Of a DNA stretch of 64,000 bases, positions 26,175 through 34,514 are shown one piece after another; within the stretch, counting starts at the first letter, position 1; the number at the start of each line of letters is the position of its first letter. The notes below the pieces were generated by a model. The model was not told the DNA's origin and did not search any database. It saw nothing but the letters and a program-made list of their open reading frames with translations. The stretch covers positions 62,001 through 126,000 of the forward strand of contig DATCFY010000218.1 in assembly GCA_036509255.1 (NCBI GenBank). Reading direction: 5' to 3'. Origin of the DNA: RYN-230 sp036509255. Lineage in GTDB: Bacteria > Actinomycetota > Actinomycetes > Streptosporangiales > Streptosporangiaceae. Position numbers and translations under genes: made by a program.

Positions 26175-27029
26175 ATGGCCGATATGTTCGGCTTCAAGAT
26201 CGTCCGTCAGTACGAGCAAGGTGTCGTATTCCGTTTCGGGCGGGCCCTGCCCGGCGTGCGCCAGCCTGGCCTCACCTGGATCAACCCGTTCACCAGCAAG
26301 CTCACCAAGGTCAACATGCAGATCGCCGTGGCCAGCGTGCCCGCGCAGGAGACCATTACCCGCGACAACGTCACGCTGAAGGTAGACGCAGTCGTCTACT
26401 ACCGGGTCGTGGACCCGCTCAAGGCGATCATCAACGTGCAGAACTACCACTTCGCTGTCTCGCAGGTCGCCCAGACCTCGCTGCGGTCGGTCACCGGGCG
26501 CAGCAACATGGACCAGTTGCTGTCCGAACGGGAGCAGGTCAACGCCGAGCTCAAGGACGTCATCGACGCCCCCACCGAGGGCCCCTGGGGCGTTCGCGTG
26601 GAACGGGTCGAGGTTAAGGACATCTCGCTGCCCGAATCGATGAAGCGCTCGATGTCGCGGCAGGCTGAGGCCGAGCGTGAGCGCCGCGCCCGGATCATCG
26701 CCGCCGACGGCGAGTACCAGGCGTCCAAGAAGCTGGCTCAGGCGGCCACCGTCATGGCCGCCGACCCGGCCGCCCTGCAACTGCGGCTGCTGCAGACCGT
26801 CGTCGAAGTCGCCGCCGAGAAGAACAGCACCCTCGTCATGCCGTTCCCGGTCGAACTGCTGCGCTTCTTTGACCGCGCGGCCCCGGCCGGCAGCCTCAAG
26901 CCGGCGTCCGACGAGGCCGAGGACACGGCTACCCCCGCGCTGCCCGCGCCTGCCCCGCTGACCGAGCCAGTGGGCGTGGCCCAGCCCGTGCCGCTGAATG
27001 GCTCAGCGAAGACGGACACGACAGGCTGA
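26175..27029 (+). CDS. SPFH/band-7 protein (slipin)
   Basis: Membrane-associated scaffold of the stomatin/slipin group, 284 residues. The SPFH domain is clear: IVRQYEQGVVFRFGRAL, PGLTWINPF, NVTLKVDAVVYYRVVDPLKAI, LRSVTGRSNMDQLLSEREQVN, WGVRVERVEVKDISLPESMKRSMSRQAEAERERRARIIAADGEYQ. A Pro/Ala-rich tail follows. A typical N-terminal membrane anchor is short or missing: the start ATG 26175 gives MADMFGFKIVRQYEQG, so membrane attachment may be by a hairpin or partner. No NfeD gene is adjacent. Stop is 4 bp before the convergent neighbour's stop. Confidence 0.87.
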   Translation: MADMFGFKIVRQYEQGVVFRFGRALPGVRQPGLTWINPFTSKLTKVNMQIAVASVPAQETITRDNVTLKVDAVVYYRVVDPLKAIINVQNYHFAVSQVAQTSLRSVTGRSNMDQLLSEREQVNAELKDVIDAPTEGPWGVRVERVEVKDISLPESMKRSMSRQAEAERERRARIIAADGEYQASKKLAQAATVMAADPAALQLRLLQTVVEVAAEKNSTLVMPFPVELLRFFDRAAPAGSLKPASDEAEDTATPALPAPAPLTEPVGVAQPVPLNGSAKTDTTG

Positions 27030-27033
27030 CGGC

Positions 27034-29025
27034 CTAGGTGCGTGGATCGAGGCGGTAGACGAGGGCGCCGTCCGCCCGGTAGTCGAACCGGAAACCGACC
27101 GCCCGCAGGTAGTCCAGGATCACCGGGGTCTGGGTCCAGACGATCGCCCAGCCGGCATTGATGCGGCGTGCGTCCAGTCGTGCCGCATCGATCCACGCTG
27201 GGTGGGTCCTGCTGGCCAGGAGTTTGCGGTAGACGAGGCGGGGATTGAGCTGGGCGTCGAACAGATCACCATAGAACGGGTGCTGTTTGACCCTGACCAG
27301 GATGGACTCGGGCAGCCGGGATATGTAGGCCACGGCACGAGGATGGCCGTCGGCGGTGGCCTGCACCTCGGCCTCAGGGTTGAACGCCGCTCCCTCGTCG
27401 GGCAGCGGTACGGCGCCCCGCACGCCTAGCGGGACATCCACGACGATCGAACCCGAATGGTCGGCGGCGATCGGGCGGTCCAGCGCGGGCAGGGCCGCGG
27501 GGATGGTCGCGGTGACGGCCGGGGTGGCGCCGGCGCCGACACTGCCGGCTTCCAGGATGCCGAGCGCCAGCACGACCACCAGGGCTGGCCTGGCGTGGTA
27601 ACGCAGCCAGTTCACGGCGGCGGCAGCGAGCAGTGCGGCGGCCACCAGCCCGAGTTCGGTGAACCGGTCAGCCTCGCGGAAAGAGGAGAATAGCCCGATC
27701 CGCACCAGCCACGTGTACGGCATGATCATCGACAGGTGCTCGCCCTGCGATACCCGGGGGAAGGGCACATACCGGTGATCGCCGATGAAGATCCCGGTGC
27801 CCAGGGCCAGCCAGGTGGCGCCGAGCCAGAACAGGGCGAGCAGCCGGGCGCTGCGCCGGCGCCAGCTGACGGCCAGGCCGAACAGGGCCATGGCGGTCAG
27901 CACCACCCCGTAGGCCACGAACGTGGCGCTATGCGGGCCGGAACTGTAGTAGTACGCGGCCAGGCTCTTCAGCCCGAAAACCCCGACCCGTGGTGAAGGC
28001 GCGAATATCTGCTGGACGGCCGCCCCGGAGTTGGCGTAGTCCGCGGCGAGAGCACCCTGCGGCACTGAGGCGTCGCCGGCGATCGCCTGCTGGGCCATGG
28101 AGATGAGCTGCGGGCTGGCGACGACAGCGGTGACCGCGGCGGCCACGCCGGCCAGGCGCAGCTTGACCCAGGCCCGTTCCCCGCCGCGGGCCGCGCTGCG
28201 GACGAGCCAGGGCAGCAGGGCCGCGACCACCACGATCCCCGTCATGATCGACGATTCCAGGTCGGTCAGCAGCAGGGTCCCGAGGACTACGCCCAGGATC
28301 ACCGCCTGCCGCCAGTTCGGCCGCCGTCCCAGCCGCACCGCGGCCTCCAGGGCCAGGGGCAGGAAGATCGCTCCCAGTGCGAGCTGGATCTCAAACCAGG
28401 AGTTCCACGTCATCATCGTGGACAAGCCGTAGAACGCGCCTGCCGCGATCGCGCCGGTCTGTGAGGGGACCCAGAGGCGGGCCGCCCGGTACATCGTGTA
28501 GCACATCAGGCCGGGCGCGGCCGCTGACAGCAGGTTGTAGGTGAAGGTGGGGCCAAGGGTGAGCGTGACCGGTGTCATGAGGACACCGGGCAGCGGCATC
28601 AGCACGTGAAATCCCAGCGGGACCCCCACCGGGGCGGCCAGGTAGTGGCTGGACCACGGATTGCTGAGGTGGATGACCGACCGGGCCACCCACCAGTAGT
28701 CCCACACGAACAAACCGGCATCGCGCCCGGTCGGCAGGACATGGCCGGTGAGGTAGGCGGCGCGGGTCCAGTTCACGGCGATCCCGGCGGCCAGGTACGC
28801 GGCCAGGACCGCCACGTGCACGCTTACCGAGCGGGCGGCCGACCCGGGCCGCAACGGCCACGCCCTGGCCGCGGAGTCTTCCTGGTAAGCGGACGCAACA
28901 TCCCCAGCTCTCAACGCGCTGGCCCGTCCTTTCCGCTGGACCCGGCGCACGCCTGGGTCACATTCGCTGGCTGGGGCAGCCGCCCGGGAAATCGCACATC
29001 TAGGGAGATGCACGAAACGGGTCAA
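27034..29025 (-). CDS. Large polytopic membrane protein, probable GT-C-type glycosyltransferase
   Basis: About 663 residues with ten or more transmembrane helices. The first external loop has TGRDAGLFVWDYWWVARSVIHLSNPW, with acidic and aromatic residues as in GT-C mannosyl/arabinosyl-transferase-like proteins, and SNPWSSHYLAAPVGVPLG follows. A soluble C-terminal domain (about 500-660) includes VVDVPLGVRGAVPLPDEGAAF and ends DYLRAVGFRFDYRADGALVYRL. The frame opens at TTG 29025, but the first 60 residues are Arg/Ala-rich without pattern, so the true start is probably downstream. Sugar donor and acceptor are unknown. Confidence 0.6.
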   Translation of the reverse strand: MTRFVHLPRCAISRAAAPASECDPGVRRVQRKGRASALRAGDVASAYQEDSAARAWPLRPGSAARSVSVHVAVLAAYLAAGIAVNWTRAAYLTGHVLPTGRDAGLFVWDYWWVARSVIHLSNPWSSHYLAAPVGVPLGFHVLMPLPGVLMTPVTLTLGPTFTYNLLSAAAPGLMCYTMYRAARLWVPSQTGAIAAGAFYGLSTMMTWNSWFEIQLALGAIFLPLALEAAVRLGRRPNWRQAVILGVVLGTLLLTDLESSIMTGIVVVAALLPWLVRSAARGGERAWVKLRLAGVAAAVTAVVASPQLISMAQQAIAGDASVPQGALAADYANSGAAVQQIFAPSPRVGVFGLKSLAAYYYSSGPHSATFVAYGVVLTAMALFGLAVSWRRRSARLLALFWLGATWLALGTGIFIGDHRYVPFPRVSQGEHLSMIMPYTWLVRIGLFSSFREADRFTELGLVAAALLAAAAVNWLRYHARPALVVVLALGILEAGSVGAGATPAVTATIPAALPALDRPIAADHSGSIVVDVPLGVRGAVPLPDEGAAFNPEAEVQATADGHPRAVAYISRLPESILVRVKQHPFYGDLFDAQLNPRLVYRKLLASRTHPAWIDAARLDARRINAGWAIVWTQTPVILDYLRAVGFRFDYRADGALVYRLDPRT

Positions 29026-29576
29026 AGGTTGCCCAAGAACCTTTAAAGAAAGCGCATACTTCCGGTCAGGTCCGTTCAGCGCGTTCGTTTGTCAACGCAG
29101 GCGAATAATACGCTGACCTGATCTTCCCCGTGTACGCAAAGGTACATCGGCCGTTTTATCGCCGTCGATGCCGGGCGAGCAGGCTGATGACGTCTTCGGC
29201 GGCCTGGTATCCGAACGGGCTTACTTCCAGGTGGTGCCGTCCCGTCCCCGTGATACTGACGCCGCCTCTTGGAACGGGTCAGCTCAATTCCGGATCGTCC
29301 GCGAGGTAAATCGGCCAGGCAGTCATAGTCGCATCGAGCAATTCTGCAAGTAGCCGCGCATCTAGTCACGGATGCCGCGGACCGGGTGGCCTGGTGCGCC
29401 GCTGTCGGCCAGTTCCGGACGGGTGGGTCATCGGTGACCCTGGACCAGCTCCCTGGCCAGGGCCGGTTGGTTACGCCGGCTGCGAAAGGCCCTTCTGGGG
29501 CCGGCGCCAGGCCAGGTACGGTGAGCGGACTCGGGCCCGGCGGCGGGTCAGGAACGCAGCCACGGAGGCGACGGCG
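29026..29576. other. 551-bp non-coding stretch before the PopR-like gene
   Basis: No credible gene on either strand. The first 120 bp are clearly A/T-richer than the surroundings (ctttaaagaaagcgc, gaataatacgc), suggesting promoters for the divergent membrane protein and the regulator gene. No palindrome matching the boxes of the clpP promoter was found here. Confidence 0.5.
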
Positions 29577-29960
29577 ATGGGTGGTCCGGTTATCTCCAGC
29601 CGCGGAGAACGCGAGGGGGGTGCCCGGCCCCTGCTGCGGACGATCATCGGCGAGCGGCTGCGCCGGACCCGGCGGGAACAGGGCCGGACCCTGTCCGACG
29701 TGTCCCGGGCGGCCCGGGTTTCGGTGCCCTACCTGTCCGAGGTGGAGCGCGGCCGCAAGGAAGCCTCCTCGGAGGTCCTGGCCTCGATCTGCGATGCGCT
29801 GTGGATCGACCTGTCCGACCTGCTGGCCGGGGTCGCGCATGATCTCGCCGGCCAGCAGGCCCGCCGCGGGGCCGTCATCCGGCTGGGCACGACGGACGGC
29901 GGGCGTTCCCAGCCGCCGCTGCGCTCCCCGGGCGACGCCCAGTGCCTGCTGGCCGCCTGA
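29577..29960 (+). CDS. popR: PopR/ClgR-type XRE regulator of clpP genes, with AA degron
   Basis: 127 residues with an N-terminal helix-turn-helix: LLRTIIGERLRRTRREQGRTLSDVSRAARVSVPYLSEVERGRKEASSEVL, the signature shared by ClgR and PopR, activators of Clp protease genes in actinobacteria. Established for Streptomyces PopR: it activates the clpP3-clpP4 operon and is itself degraded by ClpP1P2 through two C-terminal alanines. This protein ends CLLAA, which fits. The ATG at 29577 follows GGAGGCG. It is convergent to two clpP genes, whose promoter holds two palindromic boxes. ClgR proper is usually linked to other genes, so PopR is preferred. Confidence 0.85.
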   Translation: MGGPVISSRGEREGGARPLLRTIIGERLRRTRREQGRTLSDVSRAARVSVPYLSEVERGRKEASSEVLASICDALWIDLSDLLAGVAHDLAGQQARRGAVIRLGTTDGGRSQPPLRSPGDAQCLLAA

Positions 29961-30008
29961 TCACGGTGACCACGGGACCACGGGCCGGCTGAGCGCCGCC
30001 CGGGCCGG

Positions 30009-30614
30009 CTAGGCCGCCTGGTCGGCCTCGCGGCTGGTGATGACCTCATCGGCCAGGCCGTACTCGACCGCCTCGCGGGCGCTGAAGGTCCTGTTCCGGT
30101 CGGTGTCGCCCCGGATCTTCTGCACCGGGTGGCCGGTGTGCCGGCTGAGGATCTCCTCGACGTCACGCCGGGTCCTGGCCACTTCCTTGGCCTGGACGGC
30201 GAGGTCGGGGAGGGCTCCCTGGGCCTGGCTCGACGGCTGGTGCAGCAGCACCTTGGCGTGCCGCAGCACGGCCCGCCGCCCTGGTGCGCCCGCGGCGAGG
30301 AGCACGGCCGCCGCCGAGGACGCCTGGCCCATGCAGATGGTCGCGACGTCCGGGCGGATGTACTGCATGGTGTCGTAGATCGCGGTCAGGGCGCTGTAGG
30401 AGCCGCCAGGGGAGTTGATGTAGAGGCTGATCTCCAGGTCCGGGCTGGCCGCCTCGAGGTGAAGCAGCTGGGCCATGATCACGTTGGCTACCCCGTCGTC
30501 GATCTCGGTGCCGAGGAAGACGATGCGCTCGGACAGCAGCCGGGAGTAGATGTCGAACGCCCGCTCACCGGCCGGGGTCCGCTCCACCACCGTGGGGATC
30601 GTGTACTGGCCCAT
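30009..30614 (-). CDS. clpP4: ClpP-family peptidase subunit with Asn in place of catalytic Asp (ClpP4-like)
   Basis: 201 residues of the ClpP fold: SERIVFLGTEIDDGVAN, SLYINSPGGSYSALTAIYDTM, nucleophile loop CMGQASSAAAVLLAAGAPG (Ser100) and KVLLHQPSS (His125). The triad acid should be the Asp of the (D)TxRD motif. Here the motif reads GDTDRNRTFSA and the residue is Asn174 (codon AAC), the same substitution known in Listeria ClpP1, where activity depends on the partner ring. The C-terminus ends DQAA. Second gene of an operon, 2 bp after the other clpP, so the two subunits probably form a mixed tetradecamer. Confidence 0.9.
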   Translation of the reverse strand: MGQYTIPTVVERTPAGERAFDIYSRLLSERIVFLGTEIDDGVANVIMAQLLHLEAASPDLEISLYINSPGGSYSALTAIYDTMQYIRPDVATICMGQASSAAAVLLAAGAPGRRAVLRHAKVLLHQPSSQAQGALPDLAVQAKEVARTRRDVEEILSRHTGHPVQKIRGDTDRNRTFSAREAVEYGLADEVITSREADQAA

Positions 30615-30616
30615 GA

Positions 30617-31237
30617 TCACAGACCTGCCTTCCGGCCGGCGACGGCCGGGCGGACGTCGTCGAGGCGCTCCACGATGTGGTCGACGATCCCGTAGTCCCG
30701 TGCTTCCTCGGCGCTGAACCAGCGGTCGCGCAGGCTGTCGCGCTCCACCCGTTCCAGCGGCTGCCCGGTGTGCTCCGAGATCAGCCTGATCATCGTGGCG
30801 CCGGTGCGCCCGAGCTGCTCGGCGTAGATCTCGATGTCCGCCGCGGTGCCGCCGAAACCGGCGGAGCCCTGGTGCATCAGCACCTGGGCGTGCGGCAGGC
30901 TGAACCGCTTGCCCGCGGTCCCGGCACACAGCAGGAACTGGGCCATACTCCCGGCCAGCCCCATGGCCAGTGTGCTGACGTCGTTGGGGATCAGCCGCAT
31001 CGTGTCGTAGATGGCCAGGCCCGCGCTGACGGAGCCGCCCGGCGAGTTGATGTACAGGCTGATGTCGCTGCGCGGGTCCTCCGCGGACAGCAGCAGCAGC
31101 TGCGCGCACAGCCGGTTGGCCACCGGGTCGTCGACCTCGGCGCCGAGGACGATGATGCGCTGGAACAGCAGCCGGCTGACCAGCTGCTCATCCACGGACA
31201 CCGTGGTCGCGGGCGCTTCAGCAACAGCAAGCTTCAT
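30617..31237 (-). CDS. clpP3: ClpP-family protease subunit, intact triad (ClpP3-like)
   Basis: 206 residues. Triad Ser97 (MGLAGSMAQF), His122 (QVLMHQGS) and Asp171 (SLRDRWFSAEEA) are all present. Other marks are LFQRIIVLGAEVDDPVAN and SLYINSPGGSVSAGLAIYDTM. ATG 31237 follows CAGGGAG. Together with the downstream gene it forms a two-subunit clpP operon. Streptomycetes carry such a second pair (clpP3-clpP4) that backs up clpP1-clpP2, and the convergent popR-like gene supports that identity. No ClpX/ClpC gene is nearby. Expression is expected from the palindrome-bearing promoter upstream. Confidence 0.92.
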   Translation of the reverse strand: MKLAVAEAPATTVSVDEQLVSRLLFQRIIVLGAEVDDPVANRLCAQLLLLSAEDPRSDISLYINSPGGSVSAGLAIYDTMRLIPNDVSTLAMGLAGSMAQFLLCAGTAGKRFSLPHAQVLMHQGSAGFGGTAADIEIYAEQLGRTGATMIRLISEHTGQPLERVERDSLRDRWFSAEEARDYGIVDHIVERLDDVRPAVAGRKAGL

Positions 31238-31319
31238 GATCTCCCTGCTCTCGGTCTGGCCCGCGGATCCCGGGCTCACCACCCACCCTGGGCCGCCCGG
31301 CCCGGCCCGGCCAGCGCAA

Positions 31320-31356
31320 TCTGCTGCGGGCAGAGATCCTCTGCTGACAGCAGAGG
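31320..31356 (-). promoter_or_regulatory. Two palindromic PopR/ClgR-type boxes upstream of the clpP operon
   Basis: Box 1 tctgct-gcg-ggcaga spans 31320-31334. Box 2 tctgct-gac-agcaga spans 31340-31354 and extends to a perfect 19-bp palindrome (31338-31356). The centres are exactly 20 bp apart, about two helical turns, so two dimers would bind one face of the DNA. The pattern TCTGC(C/T)-N3-(G/A)GCAGA resembles the site I recall for Streptomyces PopR. The boxes lie 83-119 bp before the first clpP start, suited to activation. A half-site (tctgct) recurs near 31374. Confidence 0.7.
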
Positions 31357-31491
31357 TGCCGTGCTGGCGAGGCTCTGCTGGCTGGCTGGCTGGCTGGGTG
31401 CTGGGCTAGCCGATGCTGGGCAGGCCGGTCATTCGTTGGCAGGATGAAACGACGAGGCCCGGGCGCGGGCCGTGGCTGGCGAGGGGGCCAG

Positions 31492-32595
31492 ATGGGTGAG
31501 GACGCGGGGCTGGTCGTGCGCGCAGTGGTCGTCCGGGCCGTCGTGGTCCCGTTCCGCAGGCCCCTGGCCACCAAGGTGGGGCATTTCGCCCGGTGGCCAT
31601 TGCTGCTCATCGACGTCACCACCGAGCAGGGCATCACCGGCCGCTCCTACCTGGCGCCGTACCTGGCCAGCGCGGCGGCCGGTCTGCGCACCATCCTGAC
31701 CGAGCTGGGTGAGGGACTGCGGGGCCGGCCGGCCGCGCCCGGGCAGGCGTTCACCCAGGCCCGGGGCTGGTTCGCGCTGGCCGGCTACCAGGGCCTGGCC
31801 CTGGCTGCGGTGGCCGGCCTGGACATGGCGCTGTGGGACGCGCTGGCCCAGGCGGCCGGACTGCCGCTGGCCCGGCTCCTGGGCGGGACCCTGGAGCCGG
31901 TTCCCGCCTACAACAGCAACGGGCTGGGCCTCATCCCGCCCGCCGCGGTCGCCGACGAGGCGCTGGAACTGCTGGCCGAGGGCGGGTTCACCGCGCTGAA
32001 GGTCCGGGTCGGGCGGGACCGCCCCGCCGACGACCTGGAGGCGGTCCGCCGGGTCCGGGCCGCGGTCGGCGACGGGGTCGCCCTGGTCGCCGACTACAAC
32101 CAGGGGCTGGCCCTGGGCGATGCGCTGGAGCGCTGCCGCGCGCTCGACGCGGAGGGCCTGACCTGGATCGAGGAACCGCTGCGCTATGACGACCTGGACG
32201 GCCACGCCCGGATCGCCCGCGACATCACCACCCCGGTCATGCTGGGCGAGAATTTCTACGGCCCGCAGGCCATGCACGACGCCATCCGGGCGCAGGCGTG
32301 TGACCTGGTCATGCCGGACCTGATGCGGATCGGCGGGGTCACTGGCTGGCTGCAGGCCGCCGCCGTCGCCGACGTGGCCGGCCTGCCCATGTCCTCCCAC
32401 CTGTACCCCGAGGTCAGCGGGCACCTGATGCGGGTCACCCCGACCCGGCACTGGCTGGAGTGGCAGGACTGGGCCGACCCGGTGCTGGCCCGCCCCTTCG
32501 AGGTCCGCGACGGGACCTTGCTGGTGCCTGATGTGCCGGGAAACGGGCTGGAATGGGATGAGGACGCCGTAACCCATTACCAGTCTTCAAATTGA
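31492..32595 (+). CDS. Enolase-superfamily enzyme, mandelate racemase type
   Basis: Abstracts the alpha-proton of a carboxylate substrate, with Mg2+ bound at the end of a TIM barrel; 367 residues. Predicted active-site residues in order: KVR (ALKVRVGR), metal ligands Asp (VADYNQG), Glu (IEEPL) and Glu (LGENFYGP), then Asp (MPDLMRIGG), His (SSHLYPEVS) and Glu (WLEWQDW). The Asp-His dyad and this spacing place it in the mandelate racemase subgroup; the reaction may be racemisation or acid-sugar dehydration. ATG 31492 has a GAGGGGGCC before it and is preferred to ATG 31444. First gene of the plus-strand side of a probable catabolic island. Confidence 0.83.
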   Translation: MGEDAGLVVRAVVVRAVVVPFRRPLATKVGHFARWPLLLIDVTTEQGITGRSYLAPYLASAAAGLRTILTELGEGLRGRPAAPGQAFTQARGWFALAGYQGLALAAVAGLDMALWDALAQAAGLPLARLLGGTLEPVPAYNSNGLGLIPPAAVADEALELLAEGGFTALKVRVGRDRPADDLEAVRRVRAAVGDGVALVADYNQGLALGDALERCRALDAEGLTWIEEPLRYDDLDGHARIARDITTPVMLGENFYGPQAMHDAIRAQACDLVMPDLMRIGGVTGWLQAAAVADVAGLPMSSHLYPEVSGHLMRVTPTRHWLEWQDWADPVLARPFEVRDGTLLVPDVPGNGLEWDEDAVTHYQSSN

Positions 32596-32614
32596 CCGGC
32601 CCTGGTCGGGTGGC

Positions 32615-33547
32615 CTACTCCGGCAGCCGTGCGAACGCGCGGACCGGGATGGTGCCGAATCCCTCGATGCGTAGCGGCGCGGCGGTGAACCTGGCGCCGG
32701 CCGGCGGCAGCTGCCCGAGGCCGGTCAGGTGCTCGACCACGGGAATCCCGGCCGCGAGCAGCAGCGAGTGCGCGGGCCGCCGCCCGTCGGCGGTGTCGTC
32801 GATGTTGACCGCGTCGATGCCGACCAGAGCCGGCTCATGCCCGGCGAGCCAGGCGGCCCCGGCTTCGGTGAGGAAGTGCGCGTCCTCGGCGTAGGAGGGC
32901 GAGCCGAACCGGGCGTCGTCGCCGGTGTGCAGCAGCACGGCGGCGCCGCGGACCTCGAGCGCGGCCAGGGCGCCGACGTCGATGCCGCGCCGCTGCGCCC
33001 CGGTCGCCCGGACCACCACGGCGGGCAGGTCGGCGGTCCGCTCCAGCGGCATCGCGGCCAGGTCGGCACCGCCGGCGTAGCGGTGGTAGGGCGAGTCGAG
33101 GTACGTCCCGGTGTTGCCCACCAGGCTGATCCGGCCGATCGCGAACTCGGTGCCGGGGGAGTAGTGGCTGCGCGACGCCTCCCGGGTCAGGTGCGGGGTG
33201 ATCTCCGGCCCGGGCAGCCCCGGGTAAGTGATCATTCCGGCCCGGATCACGTGGCTGAGCTCGACCAGCGTCCCGTCCCGGGACGGCGCGGCGGCGGCGC
33301 GATCCGACGGCCCGCCGCGCGTGCCTTTGTGCGCCTCGGCGATGATCTCGACGTGGCTGAGCTCGACGGACTCGGTCATCAGCAGGCCCAGCGAGGCCAC
33401 GAACAGTGCGGCGATCTCCGCCTCGCCGGTACCGGGGGACGGCACGTCTACCCGGAATCCCTGGGCGGTCAGGCCGCCGCCGTTGGCGAATGTCACGGTG
33501 GCATCGAACGATGCCCGGTACTCAGTCATGGAACCCTGTGCGGGCAT
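32615..33547 (-). CDS. Cyclase-family metal hydrolase (kynurenine formamidase-like) with N-terminal extension
   Basis: The C-terminal 215 residues are a cyclase-family (PF04199-type) domain: ELSHVIRAGMITYPGLPGPEITPHL, SLVGNTGTYLDSPYHRY with the Asp and His metal ligands, AVLLHTGDDARFGS, EAGAAWLAGHEPALVGIDAVNIDD and VEHLTGLGQLPPAGARF. Members hydrolyse arylformamides or cyclic amides/lactones. The normal GTHLDAPxH motif reads GTYLDSPYH, so one His ligand is Tyr. An N-terminal domain of about 75 residues (TVTFANGGGLTAQGFRVDVPSP...VELSHVEIIAEAHKG) is fused in front. ATG 33529 (MTEYRAS) is an alternative start. Begins 6 bp after the LLM oxidoreductase stop, so the two are co-transcribed. Confidence 0.75.
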   Translation of the reverse strand: MPAQGSMTEYRASFDATVTFANGGGLTAQGFRVDVPSPGTGEAEIAALFVASLGLLMTESVELSHVEIIAEAHKGTRGGPSDRAAAAPSRDGTLVELSHVIRAGMITYPGLPGPEITPHLTREASRSHYSPGTEFAIGRISLVGNTGTYLDSPYHRYAGGADLAAMPLERTADLPAVVVRATGAQRRGIDVGALAALEVRGAAVLLHTGDDARFGSPSYAEDAHFLTEAGAAWLAGHEPALVGIDAVNIDDTADGRRPAHSLLLAAGIPVVEHLTGLGQLPPAGARFTAAPLRIEGFGTIPVRAFARLPE

Positions 33548-33553
33548 CGTGGC

Positions 33554-34408
33554 TCACGCCAGCCCTAGCCGCGCGGCGAACGCGGACATCTCCGCGAGCT
33601 GCTCGCCGAGGTCCGGCGACGCCGCGGGCACGACCACCCGGGTGACCCCTTGCCGGGCCAGTTCTTCGACGTCAGCCGCGGACATGCCGATCGACTCCCA
33701 GCGGGTGTACTCCAGGGCGGCGGGGTCCCGGCCCGCCTCACGGGCGGTTTCCCGCATGAGTTCCACCTGGCTGGCGCGCTCGGCGGCACTGAGCCCCCCG
33801 CCCGGGAAATAGCCGTCGCCCCGCCGGCCGGCGCGGCGGGCGGCGGCGCGGCTCGACCCGCCCACGTGCACAGGGAGTGTGGCCGCGCCGAGGGGCTTCG
33901 GAAAGCTGGTCAGGCTGGTGAAGGAGAAGAACTCTCCCTCGAAGCTGACGCCTTCCGCGCCGCCCGCCCACAGCAGCCGCAGCACGTCGATGGCCTCGTC
34001 CGCTCGGCGGCCGCGCGTCCTGAAGTCCACGCCGACGGCCTCGGCCTCTCCGGGCAGCACGCCCAGCCCCACGGTCAGCAGGCGCATCCGGCCCCCGGAG
34101 AGCACGTCGATGGTGGCCAGTTCCTTGGCCAGGATCACCGGGTGATGAAACGGCAGCAGCAGGACGCTGGTGCCCAGGAGGATCCGCCGCGTCGCGGCCG
34201 CGACGAAGCTGAGCGCGGCGAGCGGGTCGGCCAGCGGCAGGTCGGGCGGCACAGGGTAAGCACCCAGGGTGGCGCCTGGGTACAGCGCGATGTGCTCGGG
34301 CAGGAAGAAGGACTCGAAACCGCAGTCCTCCGCGTGCCTGGCCACGGCGATGATCCGGCTGGGGTCCACACCCAGCTGGCCCGTGTTGTAGATGATCCCG
34401 AACTGCAC
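33554..34408 (-). CDS. LLM-class flavin/F420-dependent oxidoreductase
   Basis: Luciferase-like monooxygenase fold, about 284 residues: VQFGIIYNTGQLGVDP, AEDCGFESFFLPEHIALYPG, VAAATRRILLGTSVLLLPFHHPVILAKELATIDVLSGGRMRLLTVGLG, FRTRGRRADEAIDVLRLLW, VHVGGSSRAAARRAGRRGDGYFP. The EH motif and GVG-like loop match the TIGR03619 F420-linked subfamily. GTG 34408 preceded by GCGAGGA is chosen; the frame extends to 34498 but with patternless residues. Cofactor F420 versus FMN is not decided by sequence alone. Co-transcribed with the cyclase gene. Confidence 0.82.
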   Translation of the reverse strand: MQFGIIYNTGQLGVDPSRIIAVARHAEDCGFESFFLPEHIALYPGATLGAYPVPPDLPLADPLAALSFVAAATRRILLGTSVLLLPFHHPVILAKELATIDVLSGGRMRLLTVGLGVLPGEAEAVGVDFRTRGRRADEAIDVLRLLWAGGAEGVSFEGEFFSFTSLTSFPKPLGAATLPVHVGGSSRAAARRAGRRGDGYFPGGGLSAAERASQVELMRETAREAGRDPAALEYTRWESIGMSAADVEELARQGVTRVVVPAASPDLGEQLAEMSAFAARLGLA

Positions 34409-34514
34409 AGCATCCTCGCCTGACGTCGATGGGCCCGGCACGGCGCCGGCCCCGGCCGTGTGATGCAACCTAGCGCCCGTACCGCGGTCCGTGGTCAACC
34501 ATCATGCCGCGTCG

